A stretch of DNA of 64,000 bases from Marinomonas rhizomae (GTDB lineage: Bacteria > Pseudomonadota > Gammaproteobacteria > Pseudomonadales > Marinomonadaceae), in assembly GCF_003315485.1 (NCBI RefSeq), contig NZ_QNSE01000012.1, positions 1 to 64,000 on the forward strand. The letters are read 5' to 3'. The notes under the pieces were generated by a model. The model made no database searches. It had not been told where the DNA came from and saw nothing but the letters and a program-made list of their open reading frames with translations. Positions within the stretch are counted from its first letter, which is position 1, and each line of letters starts with the position of its first letter. Position numbers and translations under genes: made by a program. Below, in pieces: positions 1 to 9,711 of this stretch.

Positions 1-55
1 TTACCTAAGTAAGTTGCTCACTTTCGTTTGCGTTGTTGTCCGTGTCAGTGGGTGC

Positions 56-128
56 GTATAATACATTCCAAAATTTTCTATGCAAGCTCTTTTTTGAAAT
101 TCTTTTAATTTATTTATATTTCACTTAA
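56..128 (-). promoter_or_regulatory. rRNA P1-type promoter firing leftward out of the window
   Basis: On the minus strand there is a -35 TTGCAT (80-85), a 16-nt spacer and a -10 TATTAT (58-63). An A/T-rich UP-like tract precedes it (about 90-128) and a GC-rich discriminator ACGCACCC follows. The next bases, CACTGACACGGA then CAACAACGCAAAC, closely resemble the start of the E. coli rrn P1 transcript as I recall it. I infer an rRNA operon just left of the window; no rRNA gene body is inside it. Confidence 0.7.
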
Positions 129-142
129 CAAGCCATAGATAA

Positions 143-170
143 ACAAAAAGACACCGAAGTGCCTTTTTGT
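143..170 (-). terminator. Rho-independent terminator of the oad operon
   Basis: A 12-bp stem (ACAAAAAGGCAC / GTGTCTTTTTGT on the minus strand) closes a TTCG tetraloop. The one imperfect pair is G-U only in the minus-strand RNA, and U-rich sequence lies in the 3' arm. It sits 17 nt past the oadB stop, which fits termination of leftward oadGAB transcription. Confidence 0.8.
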
Positions 171-187
171 CAAAGTCGCTTTAAACA

Positions 188-1360
188 CTAACCACCAACG
201 TAGCTCAGCATTACACCAGCCGCCACGGCAGAACCTATAACACCAGCAACGTTAGGACCCATTGCATGCATCAATAAGAAATTTTGTTTATTCGCTTCAA
301 GACCCACTTTATTAGCAACACGTGCAGCCATTGGTACAGCCGACACACCCGCTGCACCAATCAATGGGTTAATTGCTTCTTTCGAGTATCGATTCATTAA
401 CTTCGCCATTAAAACACCAGCGGCTGTACCGATAGAAAACGCGATCAAACCTAAACTCAAGATACCTAACGTTTCCAGGTTTAAAAAGGCTTCTGAACTC
501 AACTTAGAGCCAACCCCCAAGCCCAAAAAGATCGTCACAATATTAATCAATGCATTTTGAGCAGTATCACTTAAGCGGTCAACAACACCACACTCACGCA
601 TTAAATTACCAAAACAGAACATCCCAAGCAGAGGAGCCGCCGACGGTAAAAACATCGCAACCAGAATAATCACTACGATTGGAAAGACTATTTTTTCTTT
701 CTTCGTAACAGGCCTAAGCTGCTCCATCTTAATAGAACGCTCCTCTTTCGATGTCAGCGCTCGCATGATTGGTGGCTGAATAAGCGGTACTAGGGCCATA
801 TAAGAGTAAGCAGCTACCGCAATCGCACCCAATAAATCTGGCGCCAGTCGGCTAGCAACGAAAATAGCTGTTGGACCATCGGCACCACCAATAATACCTA
901 TTGCCGCCGCATCAGCTAAGGAGAAATCCATAATGCCAGATGCACTTAATAGCACTGCACCAATAACAGTAGCAAAGATACCAAACTGTGCAGCCGCACC
1001 AAGAAGCAAGGTTTTCGGGTTGGCAAGCATAGGACCAAAGTCCGTCATAGCACCAACACCCATAAAGATAATCAAAGGGAACAAGCCTGTTTCAATACCA
1101 CCATGATAAATATAGTATTGAAGGCCGCCCGGAGAAACCATATGCCCAGTTGCATCATAAACAGGTGCAGCCATAAAGCCTGCACCTGGAATATTAACTA
1201 AAACCGCACCAATACCAATAGGTAAAAGAAGGAGCGGCTCAAAACCTTTTTTTATTGCCAAATAAACCAACAGCAAACCAACACAGATCATCACAAACTG
1301 TCCAAGTTCCAGTTGATAAATCCCTGTATCGTGATAAAGATTTAATAATTTATTTTCCAT
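188..1360 (-). CDS. oadB: Na+-pumping oxaloacetate decarboxylase, beta subunit
   Basis: This is the integral membrane subunit of the oxaloacetate decarboxylase sodium pump. It decarboxylates the carboxybiotin made by the alpha subunit and exports Na+. The 390-aa protein is almost entirely hydrophobic. It has the family hallmark GGADGPT at residues 158-164, whose Asp is implicated in Na+ and proton transfer in characterised homologues. The ATG is preceded by AAGGGA about 10 nt upstream. It is the last gene of oadG-oadA-oadB, starting 19 nt after the oadA stop, and a terminator follows. Length and motifs match the family. Confidence 0.96.
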   Translation of the reverse strand: MENKLLNLYHDTGIYQLELGQFVMICVGLLLVYLAIKKGFEPLLLLPIGIGAVLVNIPGAGFMAAPVYDATGHMVSPGGLQYYIYHGGIETGLFPLIIFMGVGAMTDFGPMLANPKTLLLGAAAQFGIFATVIGAVLLSASGIMDFSLADAAAIGIIGGADGPTAIFVASRLAPDLLGAIAVAAYSYMALVPLIQPPIMRALTSKEERSIKMEQLRPVTKKEKIVFPIVVIILVAMFLPSAAPLLGMFCFGNLMRECGVVDRLSDTAQNALINIVTIFLGLGVGSKLSSEAFLNLETLGILSLGLIAFSIGTAAGVLMAKLMNRYSKEAINPLIGAAGVSAVPMAARVANKVGLEANKQNFLLMHAMGPNVAGVIGSAVAAGVMLSYVGG

Positions 1361-1379
1361 TGTCGATCAATTCCCTTAA

Positions 1380-3179
1380 TTACAACGTAAGAAGTGACTG
1401 ACCAACTTGCACGGAGTCACCTTCTTTTACATTAATAGAACCAACGACACCGGACTTAGGAGCAGAAATTTCTGTCTCCATCTTCATCGCTTCGAGAATC
1501 ATGACAGTATCACCCTCTTCAACTTGCTGCCCTTGAGATACCAACACTTTAAAGATATTTCCAGACAATGGAGAAGGAACGTCTTCGCCAGATGACGCAG
1601 CAGGAGCCGCAGGTGCCTGACTTGCAGCTTTTTGAACATTCGCAACAGGCTGGATATCACTAACATCACCGCCCTCCGACACCTGAACAACAAAACTCTG
1701 CCCAGAAACAGAAACCGTATAAACACTCGCATCACCAGAGGAAACACTTGCAACCGCAGGCTTACTATCAACTGCATCCTCAAGTGTCGGAACAGGTTCA
1801 AAAGCACTAGCGTCACCACGATTCTGTAAGAACTTAAGACCTATTTGAGGAAACAAAGCAAAAGTTAACACATCATCAATCTGATCATCAGATAACTGAA
1901 TATTTTTTTCTTTCGATAGATCAACCAACTCCTCAGTCAACTTATCCATTTCCGGCGATAGCAAATCCGCTGGTCGACAAGTAATCGCCTCAGCCCCATC
2001 TAAAACTCTTGCCTGCAACTCTTTATTAAACTCCGCAGGAGCGGCACCATACTCCCCCTTCAAAATACCCGCCGTCTCTTTTGAGATAGATTTATAGCGC
2101 TCACCAGTAAGAACATTCAAAACAGCCTGAGTACCAACAATCTGTGACGTCGGCGTGACAAGAGGAATCAAGCCTAAATCTTCGCGGACTTTTGGAATTT
2201 CTTTTAATACTTCGTCAAACTTATCAGCCGCACCTTGCTCTTTAAGCTGACTCTCCATATTGGTCAACATACCGCCAGGCACTTGAGCAATCAAGATACG
2301 AGAATCTGTACCGCGAAGAGACCCTTCAAATTTCGCGTATTTCTTTCTAACTTCTCGGAAATAAGCCGCAATCTCTTCTAACAACTCTAGATTTAAGCCT
2401 GTATCCCTATCCGTTCCTTGCAAAGCGGCAACAACAGATTCTGTCGCACTATGACCATAAGTCATCGACATAGAAGAAATAGCAGTATCAACTCTATCCA
2501 CACCTGCTTCAACCGCCTTCAAAATGGTCATATCCGACAGGCCAGACGTAGCATGCGCGTGCAACTGCACCTCTAGCTGAGTCTGCGCCTTCAACAAACC
2601 AACCAATTCAAAAGCATCGTATGGCGTCAAAATGCCAGACATATCTTTTATAGCGATAGAGTCTGCCCCCATATCCTCCAGAGTCTTTGCATAGTCTACC
2701 CAGTTCTTAGTGGTATGAACTCGACTCTTGGTGTAAGAAATTGTTCCTTGAGCATGCTTACCTTGCTGCTTAACAGCTTTAATGGCCGTTTCCAAATTGC
2801 GCGGATCATTCATGGCATCAAAAATTCGAAAAACATCAACACCATTGAAAGCGGCTCGCTCAACGAATTTATTCACAACATCATCGGCATAGTGACGATA
2901 GCCAAGAAGGTTCTGCCCGCGCAACAACATTTGTTGAGGCGTTTTAGGCATAGCCTTTTTCAACTCACGAATCCGCTCCCAAGGATCCTCCCCGATAAAG
3001 CGAATACAAGAATCAAATGTTGCACCACCCCACGATTCAAGTGACCAAAAACCAACCTGATCGAGTTTTTCAGCAATGGGAAGCATATCGTCAATACGCA
3101 TACGCGTTGCAAACAAAGATTGATGAGCATCACGCAAAACGACATCAGTAATGCCAAGAGGTTGCTTTGTTGTTGTCAT
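1380..3179 (-). CDS. oadA: Oxaloacetate decarboxylase, alpha subunit (carboxyltransferase plus biotin carrier)
   Basis: This soluble catalytic subunit moves the carboxyl group of oxaloacetate to biotin, giving pyruvate. The N-terminal carboxyltransferase barrel shows LRDAHQS (Asp17, metal ligand), AIKDM (Lys178) and QLHAHA (His207 and His209, metal ligands). A conserved PYC/OADA domain follows, then an Ala/Pro-rich linker around residues 510-530, then a biotinyl domain with EAMKM, placing biotin on Lys566. The 599-aa length is typical. It lies 38 nt after oadG and 19 nt before oadB, the usual oadGAB order. Pyruvate carboxylase subunit B shares this architecture, but the neighbouring oadB and oadG settle the call. 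Confidence 0.96.
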   Translation of the reverse strand: MTTTKQPLGITDVVLRDAHQSLFATRMRIDDMLPIAEKLDQVGFWSLESWGGATFDSCIRFIGEDPWERIRELKKAMPKTPQQMLLRGQNLLGYRHYADDVVNKFVERAAFNGVDVFRIFDAMNDPRNLETAIKAVKQQGKHAQGTISYTKSRVHTTKNWVDYAKTLEDMGADSIAIKDMSGILTPYDAFELVGLLKAQTQLEVQLHAHATSGLSDMTILKAVEAGVDRVDTAISSMSMTYGHSATESVVAALQGTDRDTGLNLELLEEIAAYFREVRKKYAKFEGSLRGTDSRILIAQVPGGMLTNMESQLKEQGAADKFDEVLKEIPKVREDLGLIPLVTPTSQIVGTQAVLNVLTGERYKSISKETAGILKGEYGAAPAEFNKELQARVLDGAEAITCRPADLLSPEMDKLTEELVDLSKEKNIQLSDDQIDDVLTFALFPQIGLKFLQNRGDASAFEPVPTLEDAVDSKPAVASVSSGDASVYTVSVSGQSFVVQVSEGGDVSDIQPVANVQKAASQAPAAPAASSGEDVPSPLSGNIFKVLVSQGQQVEEGDTVMILEAMKMETEISAPKSGVVGSINVKEGDSVQVGQSLLTL

Positions 3180-3217
3180 ATTTCAGCCTCAAAGAAATTA
3201 AGATTAGTATTAAGAAA

Positions 3218-3469
3218 TTAAGAGTTTTTATTATTTCTGTGTTGATGAACCGCAGCTGTAATAACTGCAGCCATTTGCGCATCGACACCAGAAGTAGAAA
3301 GATTTTTAGCGGCAAGCTTTGGTGCTGCAACAGCAGGAGCTTCAGGAAATAAATAATTAAGCAGTCGCGACATGTAACCTGTCGCAAAAATCAATACCAC
3401 CAAAAATAGAAATACAAACCCCATCCCTAGCACCATCAAACCCACACCATCTTCCAACAGCCCATTCAT
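3218..3469 (-). CDS. oadG: Oxaloacetate decarboxylase, gamma subunit
   Basis: This small subunit assembles the alpha and beta subunits of the sodium pump. The 83-aa protein has one transmembrane helix (about residues 9-31) and a low-complexity Ala/Pro linker. The C-terminus is polar and ends near HQHR; in studied OadG proteins this tail binds Zn and contacts OadA. It is the first gene of the operon and is divergent from dusC across 178 nt, where the oad promoter must lie. OadG sequences are poorly conserved, so the call rests on the helix, the size and the operon. Confidence 0.9.
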   Translation of the reverse strand: MNGLLEDGVGLMVLGMGFVFLFLVVLIFATGYMSRLLNYLFPEAPAVAAPKLAAKNLSTSGVDAQMAAVITAAVHQHRNNKNS

Positions 3470-3647
3470 AACATAGCCACCTTTTTTTCTCGTCTTGTTT
3501 GTACCCTTCTAATGTGATCAGATGCGCACTCAAGAACACTATTTATTTTTGATAGTTAGTTTTTACCACAAACCAGAACAGTTTCATATTTTTATTGCAT
3601 AACAGTTAGACTTATTTCGTGAACAATTCTCTAAAAGCGACCACACT

Positions 3648-4628
3648 TTGAAAAAACCAACAGACAACAACAGCATTGTACTGGCCGTTGCACCAATGGA
3701 AGGTGTCATGGATCACACAATGAGAGCATTACTATCAGAAATTGGCGGCATGGACTATTTGGTCTCAGAATTCATTCGAGTCACTCAATATCCAATCCCT
3801 GCAACAACATTCAGACGCCTTATTCCAGAAAATACCAACGAAGCAAAAACGAAACACAACCACCCAGTTCACACTCAACTACTCGGCAGCAATGCAGAAC
3901 TTATGGCAGAGAGCGCTTTAAATGCCACCGAAGCTGGCGCCACGCATATCGATGTAAACTTTGGGTGTCCTGCCAAACGTGTAAATGGCCACGGCGGCGG
4001 TTCGGTTTTACTACAAAACCCCAATGTACTTTATGACATCATGAGCGCGATTCGAAGGATACTACCCACCGAAATCCCCGTGTCAGCCAAAATACGCCTA
4101 GGTTTCGAAAATGAAGATCTACTGTTTGACAATGTCGCCGCCATTGAAGCCGCTGGAGTCGGAACACTCACCATTCACGGCAGAACAAAAAAAGATGGCT
4201 ACAAACCACCAGCAAGATGGGAAAAAATAGGCGAAATTCAAGATAAAACAAACATGATAGTGATTGCCAATGGTGACATCAAAGACACAGAGTCTTTACT
4301 ACGCTGCCAATCCATTACTGGCTGCCAACATTTTATGATAGGCAGGGGCTCACTTAATAATCCGTTTATTTTCCAACAAATAAGAGAGGGGCTAAATGGA
4401 GAAAGCAGCACAATAGACACACTAAACCTAAACACACTGTTCATTAGTTACAGCTCTCAACTACAAGAACATTATGATGAAATAGCCACACTAGGTAGAC
4501 TAAAACAGTGGTGTGGACATTTAAGGTTTGGTTTTGAAGAAGTTAAAGAAAACCTTCAAACATTAAGACGCTGCAAAAGCGTAAACGAATTGATGCAAAC
4601 CTTTGAAAGGGCAGTAACTAGCACATGA
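3648..4628 (+). CDS. dusC: tRNA-dihydrouridine synthase, DusC-like
   Basis: An FMN enzyme that reduces uridine to dihydrouridine in tRNA; DusC acts at U16 in E. coli. APMEGVMD (residues 15-22) is the flavin-binding start of the barrel. NFGCPAKRV carries the catalytic Cys107, and IRLGF, TIHGRT and [10 protein letters not shown] are further family signatures. The 326-aa length fits. The start used is TTG; the only other near start, the ATG at the APMEG motif, would remove the first beta strand, so TTG is preferred although no strong Shine-Dalgarno is visible. DusC rather than DusA/B is inferred from overall similarity. Confidence 0.9.
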   Translation: MKKPTDNNSIVLAVAPMEGVMDHTMRALLSEIGGMDYLVSEFIRVTQYPIPATTFRRLIPENTNEAKTKHNHPVHTQLLGSNAELMAESALNATEAGATHIDVNFGCPAKRVNGHGGGSVLLQNPNVLYDIMSAIRRILPTEIPVSAKIRLGFENEDLLFDNVAAIEAAGVGTLTIHGRTKKDGYKPPARWEKIGEIQDKTNMIVIANGDIKDTESLLRCQSITGCQHFMIGRGSLNNPFIFQQIREGLNGESSTIDTLNLNTLFISYSSQLQEHYDEIATLGRLKQWCGHLRFGFEEVKENLQTLRRCKSVNELMQTFERAVTST

Positions 4629-4672
4629 CGAGAGATTTTATACAAAGAAGAGAAACAGAGAAGAAATAGAAA

Positions 4673-4749
4673 TGGTGCACCCGAGAGGATTCGAACCTCT
4701 GACCGCTCGGTTCGTAGCCGAGTACTCTATCCAGCTGAGCTACGGGTGC
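4673..4749 (-). tRNA. tRNA-Arg (ACG), copy 1
   Basis: A full 77-nt cloverleaf with encoded CCA. The anticodon arm is CTCGG-CTACGAA-CCGAG (anticodon ACG), the T arm carries GGTTCGAATCC, and acceptor GCACCCG pairs with CGGGTGC. It is the distal copy of three identical genes, each 137 nt apart. Confidence 0.98.
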
Positions 4750-4809
4750 ATAGCAAAATATTCACAACCACATTTTAAATAGGATAGTTTTAAAATGTTT
4801 TTTTTGGAA

Positions 4810-4886
4810 TGGTGCACCCGAGAGGATTCGAACCTCTGACCGCTCGGTTCGTAGCCGAGTACTCTATCCAGCTGAGCTACGGGTGC
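4810..4886 (-). tRNA. tRNA-Arg (ACG), copy 2
   Basis: Identical in sequence to the copies on either side. The 60-nt spacer to copy 1 is identical to the spacer between copies 2 and 3, which points to recent tandem duplication of a 137-bp unit. Confidence 0.98.
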
Positions 4887-4946
4887 ATAGCAAAATATTC
4901 ACAACCACATTTTAAATAGGATAGTTTTAAAATGTTTTTTTTGGAA

Positions 4947-5023
4947 TGGTGCACCCGAGAGGATTCGAACCTCTGACCGCTCGGTTCGTAGCCGAGTACT
5001 CTATCCAGCTGAGCTACGGGTGC
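4947..5023 (-). tRNA. tRNA-Arg (ACG), copy 3
   Basis: The promoter-proximal copy of the three, 61 nt downstream of tRNA-Ser. It has the same 77-nt cloverleaf and anticodon ACG, which reads CGU/CGC/CGA once the wobble A is deaminated to inosine by TadA. Confidence 0.98.
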
Positions 5024-5084
5024 ACAATGACAATTCCAATCTTTTTTCAATTAGAGGGGATAGACTCTAAAAGACAACTTGAAA

Positions 5085-5174
5085 TGGCGGAGAGTGAGGG
5101 ATTCGAACCCTCGATGAGTGTTAACCCATACACCCTTAGCAGGGGCGCGCCTTCAGCCACTCGGCCAACTCTCC
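5085..5174 (-). tRNA. tRNA-Ser (GCU)
   Basis: A 90-nt class II tRNA with a long variable arm and encoded CCA. Acceptor GGAGAGT pairs with ACTCTCC, and the anticodon loop CTGCTAA gives anticodon GCU (AGC/AGU codons). It is the first gene of the tRNA-Ser/tRNA-Arg transcript and lies 58 nt below csrA, an arrangement common in gammaproteobacteria. Confidence 0.97.
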
Positions 5175-5190
5175 GTAACAAGTGGTGCGC

Positions 5191-5218
5191 ATTATATACG
5201 ACACATTTGTCTTGTAAA
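5191..5218 (-). promoter_or_regulatory. Promoter of the tRNA-Ser/tRNA-Arg operon
   Basis: On the minus strand: -35 TTTACA (5213-5218), 16-nt spacer, consensus -10 TATAAT (5191-5196), then a GC-rich discriminator GCGCACC. This layout is typical of stable-RNA promoters under stringent control. The tRNAs therefore need not depend on csrA read-through. Confidence 0.75.
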
Positions 5219-5232
5219 GCCTTTTTTAAAAA

Positions 5233-5421
5233 TTAATCTTCAGAAATTTGATCGTCTTGCTCTTTCTGAATACGAAGGTAAATCTCTTCACGGTGAACAG
5301 AGACATCTTTAGGCGCATTGATACCAATACGAACTTGATTTCCTTTCACACCTAACACAGTGACAGAAACTTCGTCACCAACCATTAAAGTTTCACCGAC
5401 TCGACGAGTAAGAATAAGCAT
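5233..5421 (-). CDS. csrA: Carbon storage regulator CsrA (RsmA)
   Basis: A small dimeric RNA-binding protein that recognises GGA motifs, usually near ribosome binding sites, and represses or stabilises target mRNAs. The 62-aa protein begins [10 protein letters not shown], contains [11 protein letters not shown] and ends in VSVHREEIY plus an acidic tail. The conserved Leu4 and Arg44 region used for RNA binding is intact. It lies downstream of alaS-lysC as in related bacteria. Its own Shine-Dalgarno is embedded in a CsrA-like site, suggesting autoregulation. A probable CsrA-sequestering RNA is encoded at about 19.5-19.8 kb. Confidence 0.98.
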   Translation of the reverse strand: MLILTRRVGETLMVGDEVSVTVLGVKGNQVRIGINAPKDVSVHREEIYLRIQKEQDDQISED

Positions 5422-5427
5422 AAGAAT

Positions 5428-5436
5428 ATCTCCCTG
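5428..5436 (-). promoter_or_regulatory. csrA ribosome binding site with CsrA-like GGA motif
   Basis: The minus strand reads CAGGGAGAT just before the csrA ATG. It serves as the Shine-Dalgarno and matches the CsrA/RsmE binding consensus CANGGANG at seven of eight positions. Autorepression by CsrA is known in other bacteria; here it is inferred from sequence only. Confidence 0.5.
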
Positions 5437-5461
5437 TTATAGCTTTTAAATTTTTTTAGAT

Positions 5462-5492
5462 GAATTGCCCGACAGTCAGTGTAGGGCAATTC
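5462..5492 (-). terminator. Hairpin between lysC and csrA
   Basis: A perfect 9-bp stem (GAATTGCCC/GGGCAATTC) with a 13-nt loop lies 73 nt after the lysC stop and about 40 nt before the csrA start. No U-tract follows on either strand, so it may be a weak terminator, a processing site or part of the csrA leader rather than an intrinsic terminator. Confidence 0.4.
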
Positions 5493-5564
5493 CTACAAAA
5501 TCAATTGTAGCCTCTCAACAAAAATTAAACTACGTATAACTAAAGGATTTTATGTATCCAATTG

Positions 5565-6806
5565 TTAAGCCTCTCGAACCCCTGATGCGACTTCACTCAA
5601 CTTAAAAGCTGAATGCAGCGCACGAACCGCCAGCTCCATGTATTTTTCATCAATAATGACAGACACTTTGATTTCAGAAGTAGAGATTAACTGAATATTA
5701 ATGGATTCGGCCGCAAGAGCCTTAAACATAGTACTTGCTACGCCCGCATGAGAGCGCATACCCACACCAACAATAGAGACCTTAGCAATTTTAGAATTAG
5801 AAAGTACAGCGCTAGCACCAAGCTCTTTAGAGATAATATTCAAAGTGGATAAGGCCTGGTCATATTCATTGCGATGCACCGTAAAGGTAAAATCCGTTGT
5901 ACCATCAACCGATACGTTCTGAACAATCATATCCACTTCAATATTGGCATCACTAATAGGACCAAGAATACGAGAAGCAATACCTGGGATATCAGGAACA
6001 CCTTTCAACGTTAATTTTGCTTCATCTCTATTAAACGCAATTCCAGAAACCGCTGGCTGCTCCATACCCTTACTCCCCTCAGTTGTAATCAACGTACCTT
6101 CACCTTCAACAAAACTAGACAGCACCCTAAGCGGCACTTGATATTTACCAGCAAACTCTACCGAGCGAATTTGTAGCACCTTAGAACCAAGGCTAGCCAT
6201 TTCTAGCATTTCTTCAAAGGTGATTTTTTCCAAGCGTCGAGCACTATCCACAACACGAGGGTCCGTCGTATAAACGCCATCCACATCAGTATAGATTTGA
6301 CATTCATCTGCCTTTAATGCGGCAGCAAGAGCCACACCAGTAGTGTCGGAACCACCTCGACCTAATGTCGTAATGTTGCCAAACTCATCTGCCCCTTGAA
6401 AACCGGCTGCGACAATCACTCGCCCCGCATCTAAATCTGCGCGCATTGCTTCGGTATCAATCTTTTGAATTCGAGCTTTACCATGAGCGCTGTCAGTCGT
6501 AATACGGATTTGCGAACCTGTATAAGAACGAGCATCAAGACCACGCTTCATTAACGCCATAGACAAAAGTGCAATAGTTACTTGCTCCCCTGTCGATAGC
6601 AGTACGTCCATTTCACGCGCACTTGGCGAAGCATTAATATTTTTCGCAAGATCAATCAGCCTATTGGTTTCACCACTCATAGCCGAAACCACGACAACTA
6701 TGTCGTCACCTTGCTGCTTATGCTTTAACACTCGATCTGCAACAGCCTCGATACGCTCAATTGTACCTACCGAGGTACCACCGTATTTTTGAACTAACAA
6801 CGCCAT
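5565..6806 (-). CDS. lysC: Aspartate kinase
   Basis: Phosphorylates L-aspartate, the first step toward lysine, threonine and methionine. The kinase domain opens with VQKYGGTSVG (residues 5-14) and carries a TTLGRGGSDT motif. Two C-terminal ACT domains begin around residues 265 and 345 and are expected to bind the inhibitory amino acids. The 413-aa length matches the monofunctional, lysine/threonine-sensitive class of Pseudomonas rather than the E. coli fusions; hom is separate at 51-52 kb. It starts 60 nt after alaS and is probably co-transcribed with it. Confidence 0.96.
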   Translation of the reverse strand: MALLVQKYGGTSVGTIERIEAVADRVLKHKQQGDDIVVVVSAMSGETNRLIDLAKNINASPSAREMDVLLSTGEQVTIALLSMALMKRGLDARSYTGSQIRITTDSAHGKARIQKIDTEAMRADLDAGRVIVAAGFQGADEFGNITTLGRGGSDTTGVALAAALKADECQIYTDVDGVYTTDPRVVDSARRLEKITFEEMLEMASLGSKVLQIRSVEFAGKYQVPLRVLSSFVEGEGTLITTEGSKGMEQPAVSGIAFNRDEAKLTLKGVPDIPGIASRILGPISDANIEVDMIVQNVSVDGTTDFTFTVHRNEYDQALSTLNIISKELGASAVLSNSKIAKVSIVGVGMRSHAGVASTMFKALAAESINIQLISTSEIKVSVIIDEKYMELAVRALHSAFKLSEVASGVREA

Positions 6807-6866
6807 AATTCTTCCACTATTTAAATCAAAAAAATCGCAATCAACGCTTTTAAGGAAGGATTCAAT

Positions 6867-9485
6867 TTAAACTCTTTCAGCAACCCAACCTGGCACCAAC
6901 TCAAGAGCAGCAGACAAGCCATCTGGATTATTACCTCCAGCTTGAGCCATATCAGGACGACCACCGCCTTTACCATCAACATAAGGCGCAACCATCTTAA
7001 TAAGATCACCCGCCTTCACATTTTTAGTCAGCTCTTTAGTCACACCGGCGATTAAACTTACCTTACCATCATTAACAGCAGCCAATAAAATCACAGCGGA
7101 CTGAAGCTTACTTTTCAGTTCATCAAGCAAATCACGCAATGCTTTTGGATTTTCCACTTCAACCTGAGCAACCAACAACTTACCGCCATTGATATCAACT
7201 GCTTGAGAAGCCAAATCAGCGCCAGCCAAAGCCGCCATCTTACCTTTCAATACATCCAATTCTTTCTGCAAACTGCGCGCTTGATCATTCAAGGCAACAA
7301 CCTTGTCTAACACACTGTCTTTATTACCTTTAACAAGACTAGCGATACCATCAAGAACCGACTCAGTCTGGCGTGTTGTATCAATTGCAACTTTGCCTGT
7401 AACCGCTTCAATACGACGAACGCCAGCAGCAATGCCACTTTCTGCAATGATTTTAAAGAAGCCAATATCCCCAGTACGGCTAACATGAGTACCGCCACAC
7501 AACTCTATCGAATAATCCGCCCCCATCGTTAACACTCGCACTTCGCTGTCATATTTTTCGCCAAACAACGCCATCGCGCCTTTCGCTTTAGCAGACTCAA
7601 CATCCATGATGTCTGTTTCCACCAAACGGTTTAAGCGAATTTGTTCGTTAACCATGTCTTCGATTTGTTCAATTTCTGTTGCCGTCACACCTTCAAAATG
7701 CGAAAAATCAAAACGCAAACGTTCAGGATTCACCAAAGAACCTTTTTGCGAAACATGATCACCCAAAACACGACGCAGCGCTTCATGCATTAGATGAGTA
7801 GCTGAGTGATTCAACGTAGTCGCCATACGCAAAGTACGGTCCACTTCACCTGTTACCTGATCGCCTATTGCCAAACGGCCTTCTTTTAGTTCACCGTAAT
7901 GCAAATGCGCTTTAGCTTGCTTGGTTGTGTTAGACACTTTGAATGCTACAGCGCCACGCAACCAACCTTGATCGCCAACTTGACCACCAGATTCCGCATA
8001 AAAGGGTGTTGATTTCAAAACGACTGCCGCAACTTGACCCGCCTCAATAAACTCAACAGCCCCCCCATCGACAAGAATCATCTCAACTTCACAGGTAGCA
8101 TGTAGATTCTCATAACCCGTAAACTCAGTAACAGAATCCAATTTAACACTGCTCGACATGTCCATAGAGAAGTTACTTGCTGAACGAGCACGAGCACGCT
8201 GAGCGTCCATCGCGACGTCAAATCCAACTTCATCTATTTCCAAGTCATTTTCACGCGCAACATCGTTGGTTAAATCCGCAGGAAAACCATACGTGTCGTA
8301 AAGTTTGAAAACAGTCTCGCCAGGGATAACTTTTTTATCGCCTAATTCGGATATCGCCTCTTCAAGAATCTTCATGCCTTGATCAAGAGTTTTGGCAAAC
8401 TGCTCTTCTTCTTTTAACAGAATAGAAGCAACACGATCTTTTAACTTGGTTAACTCTGGGTAAGCTTGCCCCATTTCAACATCAAGCGCTTCTACCAACT
8501 TATGGAAGAACACACCTTTCTGTCCTAACTTATTACCGTGACGGATTGCTCGACGAATAATACGACGCAACACATAACCACGACCTTCATTTGACGGAAT
8601 GACACCATCAACAATCATAAAGGAACAAGAGCGAATGTGGTCAGCGATAACACGTAGTGACTGCGCACTCAAATCTTGAGTACCTACTACCTGCGCCGCT
8701 GCTTTAATAAGGTTTTGAAACAAATCGATTTCGTAGTTACTGTGAACACCTTGCAAAATAGCAGCAATACGCTCCAAGCCCATTCCAGTATCAACAGAAG
8801 GTTTTGGCAAAGGCGTCATAGCACCATCAGCCGAGCGATTGAACTGCATGAAGACCACGTTCCAAATTTCAATAAAGCGATCACCATCTTCTTCAGGAGA
8901 GCCTGGAGGCCCACCCCAAATATGTTCACCGTGATCATAAAACACTTCAGAACAAGGGCCACAAGGGCCAGTATCACCCATTGCCCAGAAGTTGTCAGAC
9001 TGATATCGACCGCCTTTGTTATCACCAATACGGATGATCTTTTCTGCAGCAAGACCTATGTCTTTATTCCAAATATCAAACGCTTCATCATCGTCTGCGT
9101 AAACCGTTACCAACAACTTTTCTGTTGGCAATTTCAACACTACTGTTAAAAACTCCCACGCATAATGAATCGCCTCTTTTTTGAAGTAATCACCAAAACT
9201 GAAGTTACCCAACATTTCAAAAAAGGTATGGTGCCGCGCGGTATAACCGACGTTTTCTAAGTCATTGTGTTTACCACCTGCTCGAACACAACGCTGAGAC
9301 GTTGTGGCTCGTGAGTATGGGCGAAGATCTTCCCCCAAAAACACATCTTTAAACTGGACCATACCAGCGTTTGTAAATAGTAGTGTTGGATCATTTCCAG
9401 GAATCAACGAGCTGGATTCCACGATCTGATGCTGCTTACTTTCAAAGTACGATAAAAATGACTGGCGTAACTCAGAACTCTTCAT
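6867..9485 (-). CDS. alaS: Alanyl-tRNA synthetase
   Basis: A class II synthetase that charges tRNA-Ala and edits Ser and Gly mischarging. The N-terminal catalytic domain is followed by the editing domain with [12 protein letters not shown] (zinc-binding HxxxH) and CGGTHV. A C-terminal DHHA1-type domain ends with [12 protein letters not shown]. The start is placed at the ATG at 9485 (MKSSELRQ), giving 872 aa, because known AlaS proteins begin here; a further 36 in-frame upstream residues show no conservation and look spurious. The alaS-lysC-csrA order is conserved in gammaproteobacteria. Confidence 0.97.
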   Translation of the reverse strand: MKSSELRQSFLSYFESKQHQIVESSSLIPGNDPTLLFTNAGMVQFKDVFLGEDLRPYSRATTSQRCVRAGGKHNDLENVGYTARHHTFFEMLGNFSFGDYFKKEAIHYAWEFLTVVLKLPTEKLLVTVYADDDEAFDIWNKDIGLAAEKIIRIGDNKGGRYQSDNFWAMGDTGPCGPCSEVFYDHGEHIWGGPPGSPEEDGDRFIEIWNVVFMQFNRSADGAMTPLPKPSVDTGMGLERIAAILQGVHSNYEIDLFQNLIKAAAQVVGTQDLSAQSLRVIADHIRSCSFMIVDGVIPSNEGRGYVLRRIIRRAIRHGNKLGQKGVFFHKLVEALDVEMGQAYPELTKLKDRVASILLKEEEQFAKTLDQGMKILEEAISELGDKKVIPGETVFKLYDTYGFPADLTNDVARENDLEIDEVGFDVAMDAQRARARSASNFSMDMSSSVKLDSVTEFTGYENLHATCEVEMILVDGGAVEFIEAGQVAAVVLKSTPFYAESGGQVGDQGWLRGAVAFKVSNTTKQAKAHLHYGELKEGRLAIGDQVTGEVDRTLRMATTLNHSATHLMHEALRRVLGDHVSQKGSLVNPERLRFDFSHFEGVTATEIEQIEDMVNEQIRLNRLVETDIMDVESAKAKGAMALFGEKYDSEVRVLTMGADYSIELCGGTHVSRTGDIGFFKIIAESGIAAGVRRIEAVTGKVAIDTTRQTESVLDGIASLVKGNKDSVLDKVVALNDQARSLQKELDVLKGKMAALAGADLASQAVDINGGKLLVAQVEVENPKALRDLLDELKSKLQSAVILLAAVNDGKVSLIAGVTKELTKNVKAGDLIKMVAPYVDGKGGGRPDMAQAGGNNPDGLSAALELVPGWVAERV

Positions 9486-9648
9486 AATGGGATGAGTCTC
9501 TATCTCTATTTTTCTGGACGAATTGGATTGCGTGAATGGCAGATTAACAGGCGCCGATTCGATGCAACGAAAAGCACAAAATAGTACACGCAAAGGATAG
9601 GTGTTTTCAAAAGAAACCGTAGTAATTTAAAGCTTATTTTGTGCACAA

Positions 9649-9695
9649 CTTAAGCAAAAGTAGGATTTAAAGGCATAAACCCACTTTTACTTAAG
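9649..9695 (-). terminator. Long hairpin after alr
   Basis: Two 16-nt arms (CTTAAG...GGG and CC...CTTAAG) enclose a 15-nt loop. The two imperfect positions form G-U pairs only in minus-strand RNA, so the structure belongs to the alr transcript and begins 16 nt after its stop. The following U-tract is weak, so it may instead act as an mRNA-stabilising structure. Confidence 0.5.
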
Positions 9696-9711
9696 AATTT
9701 TAGGGAAGAGA

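Noticed and set aside
4673-5023. Regular tandem repeat resembling an array
   Set aside because: The repeated units are tRNA-Arg genes with identical spacers, not CRISPR repeats with variable spacers.
4946-5312. Open frames across the tRNA genes (products such as [14 protein letters not shown])
   Set aside because: They are translations antisense to tRNA-Arg and tRNA-Ser, a well-known false gene type; the cloverleaves explain the sequence.
8676-9149. 157-codon ORF antisense to alaS
   Set aside because: A shadow frame of a conserved gene; no motif, no Shine-Dalgarno and an implausible composition.
9486-9593. N-terminal extension of AlaS by 36 residues
   Set aside because: The conserved AlaS start MKSSELRQ is internal to it and the extra residues are unlike the family.
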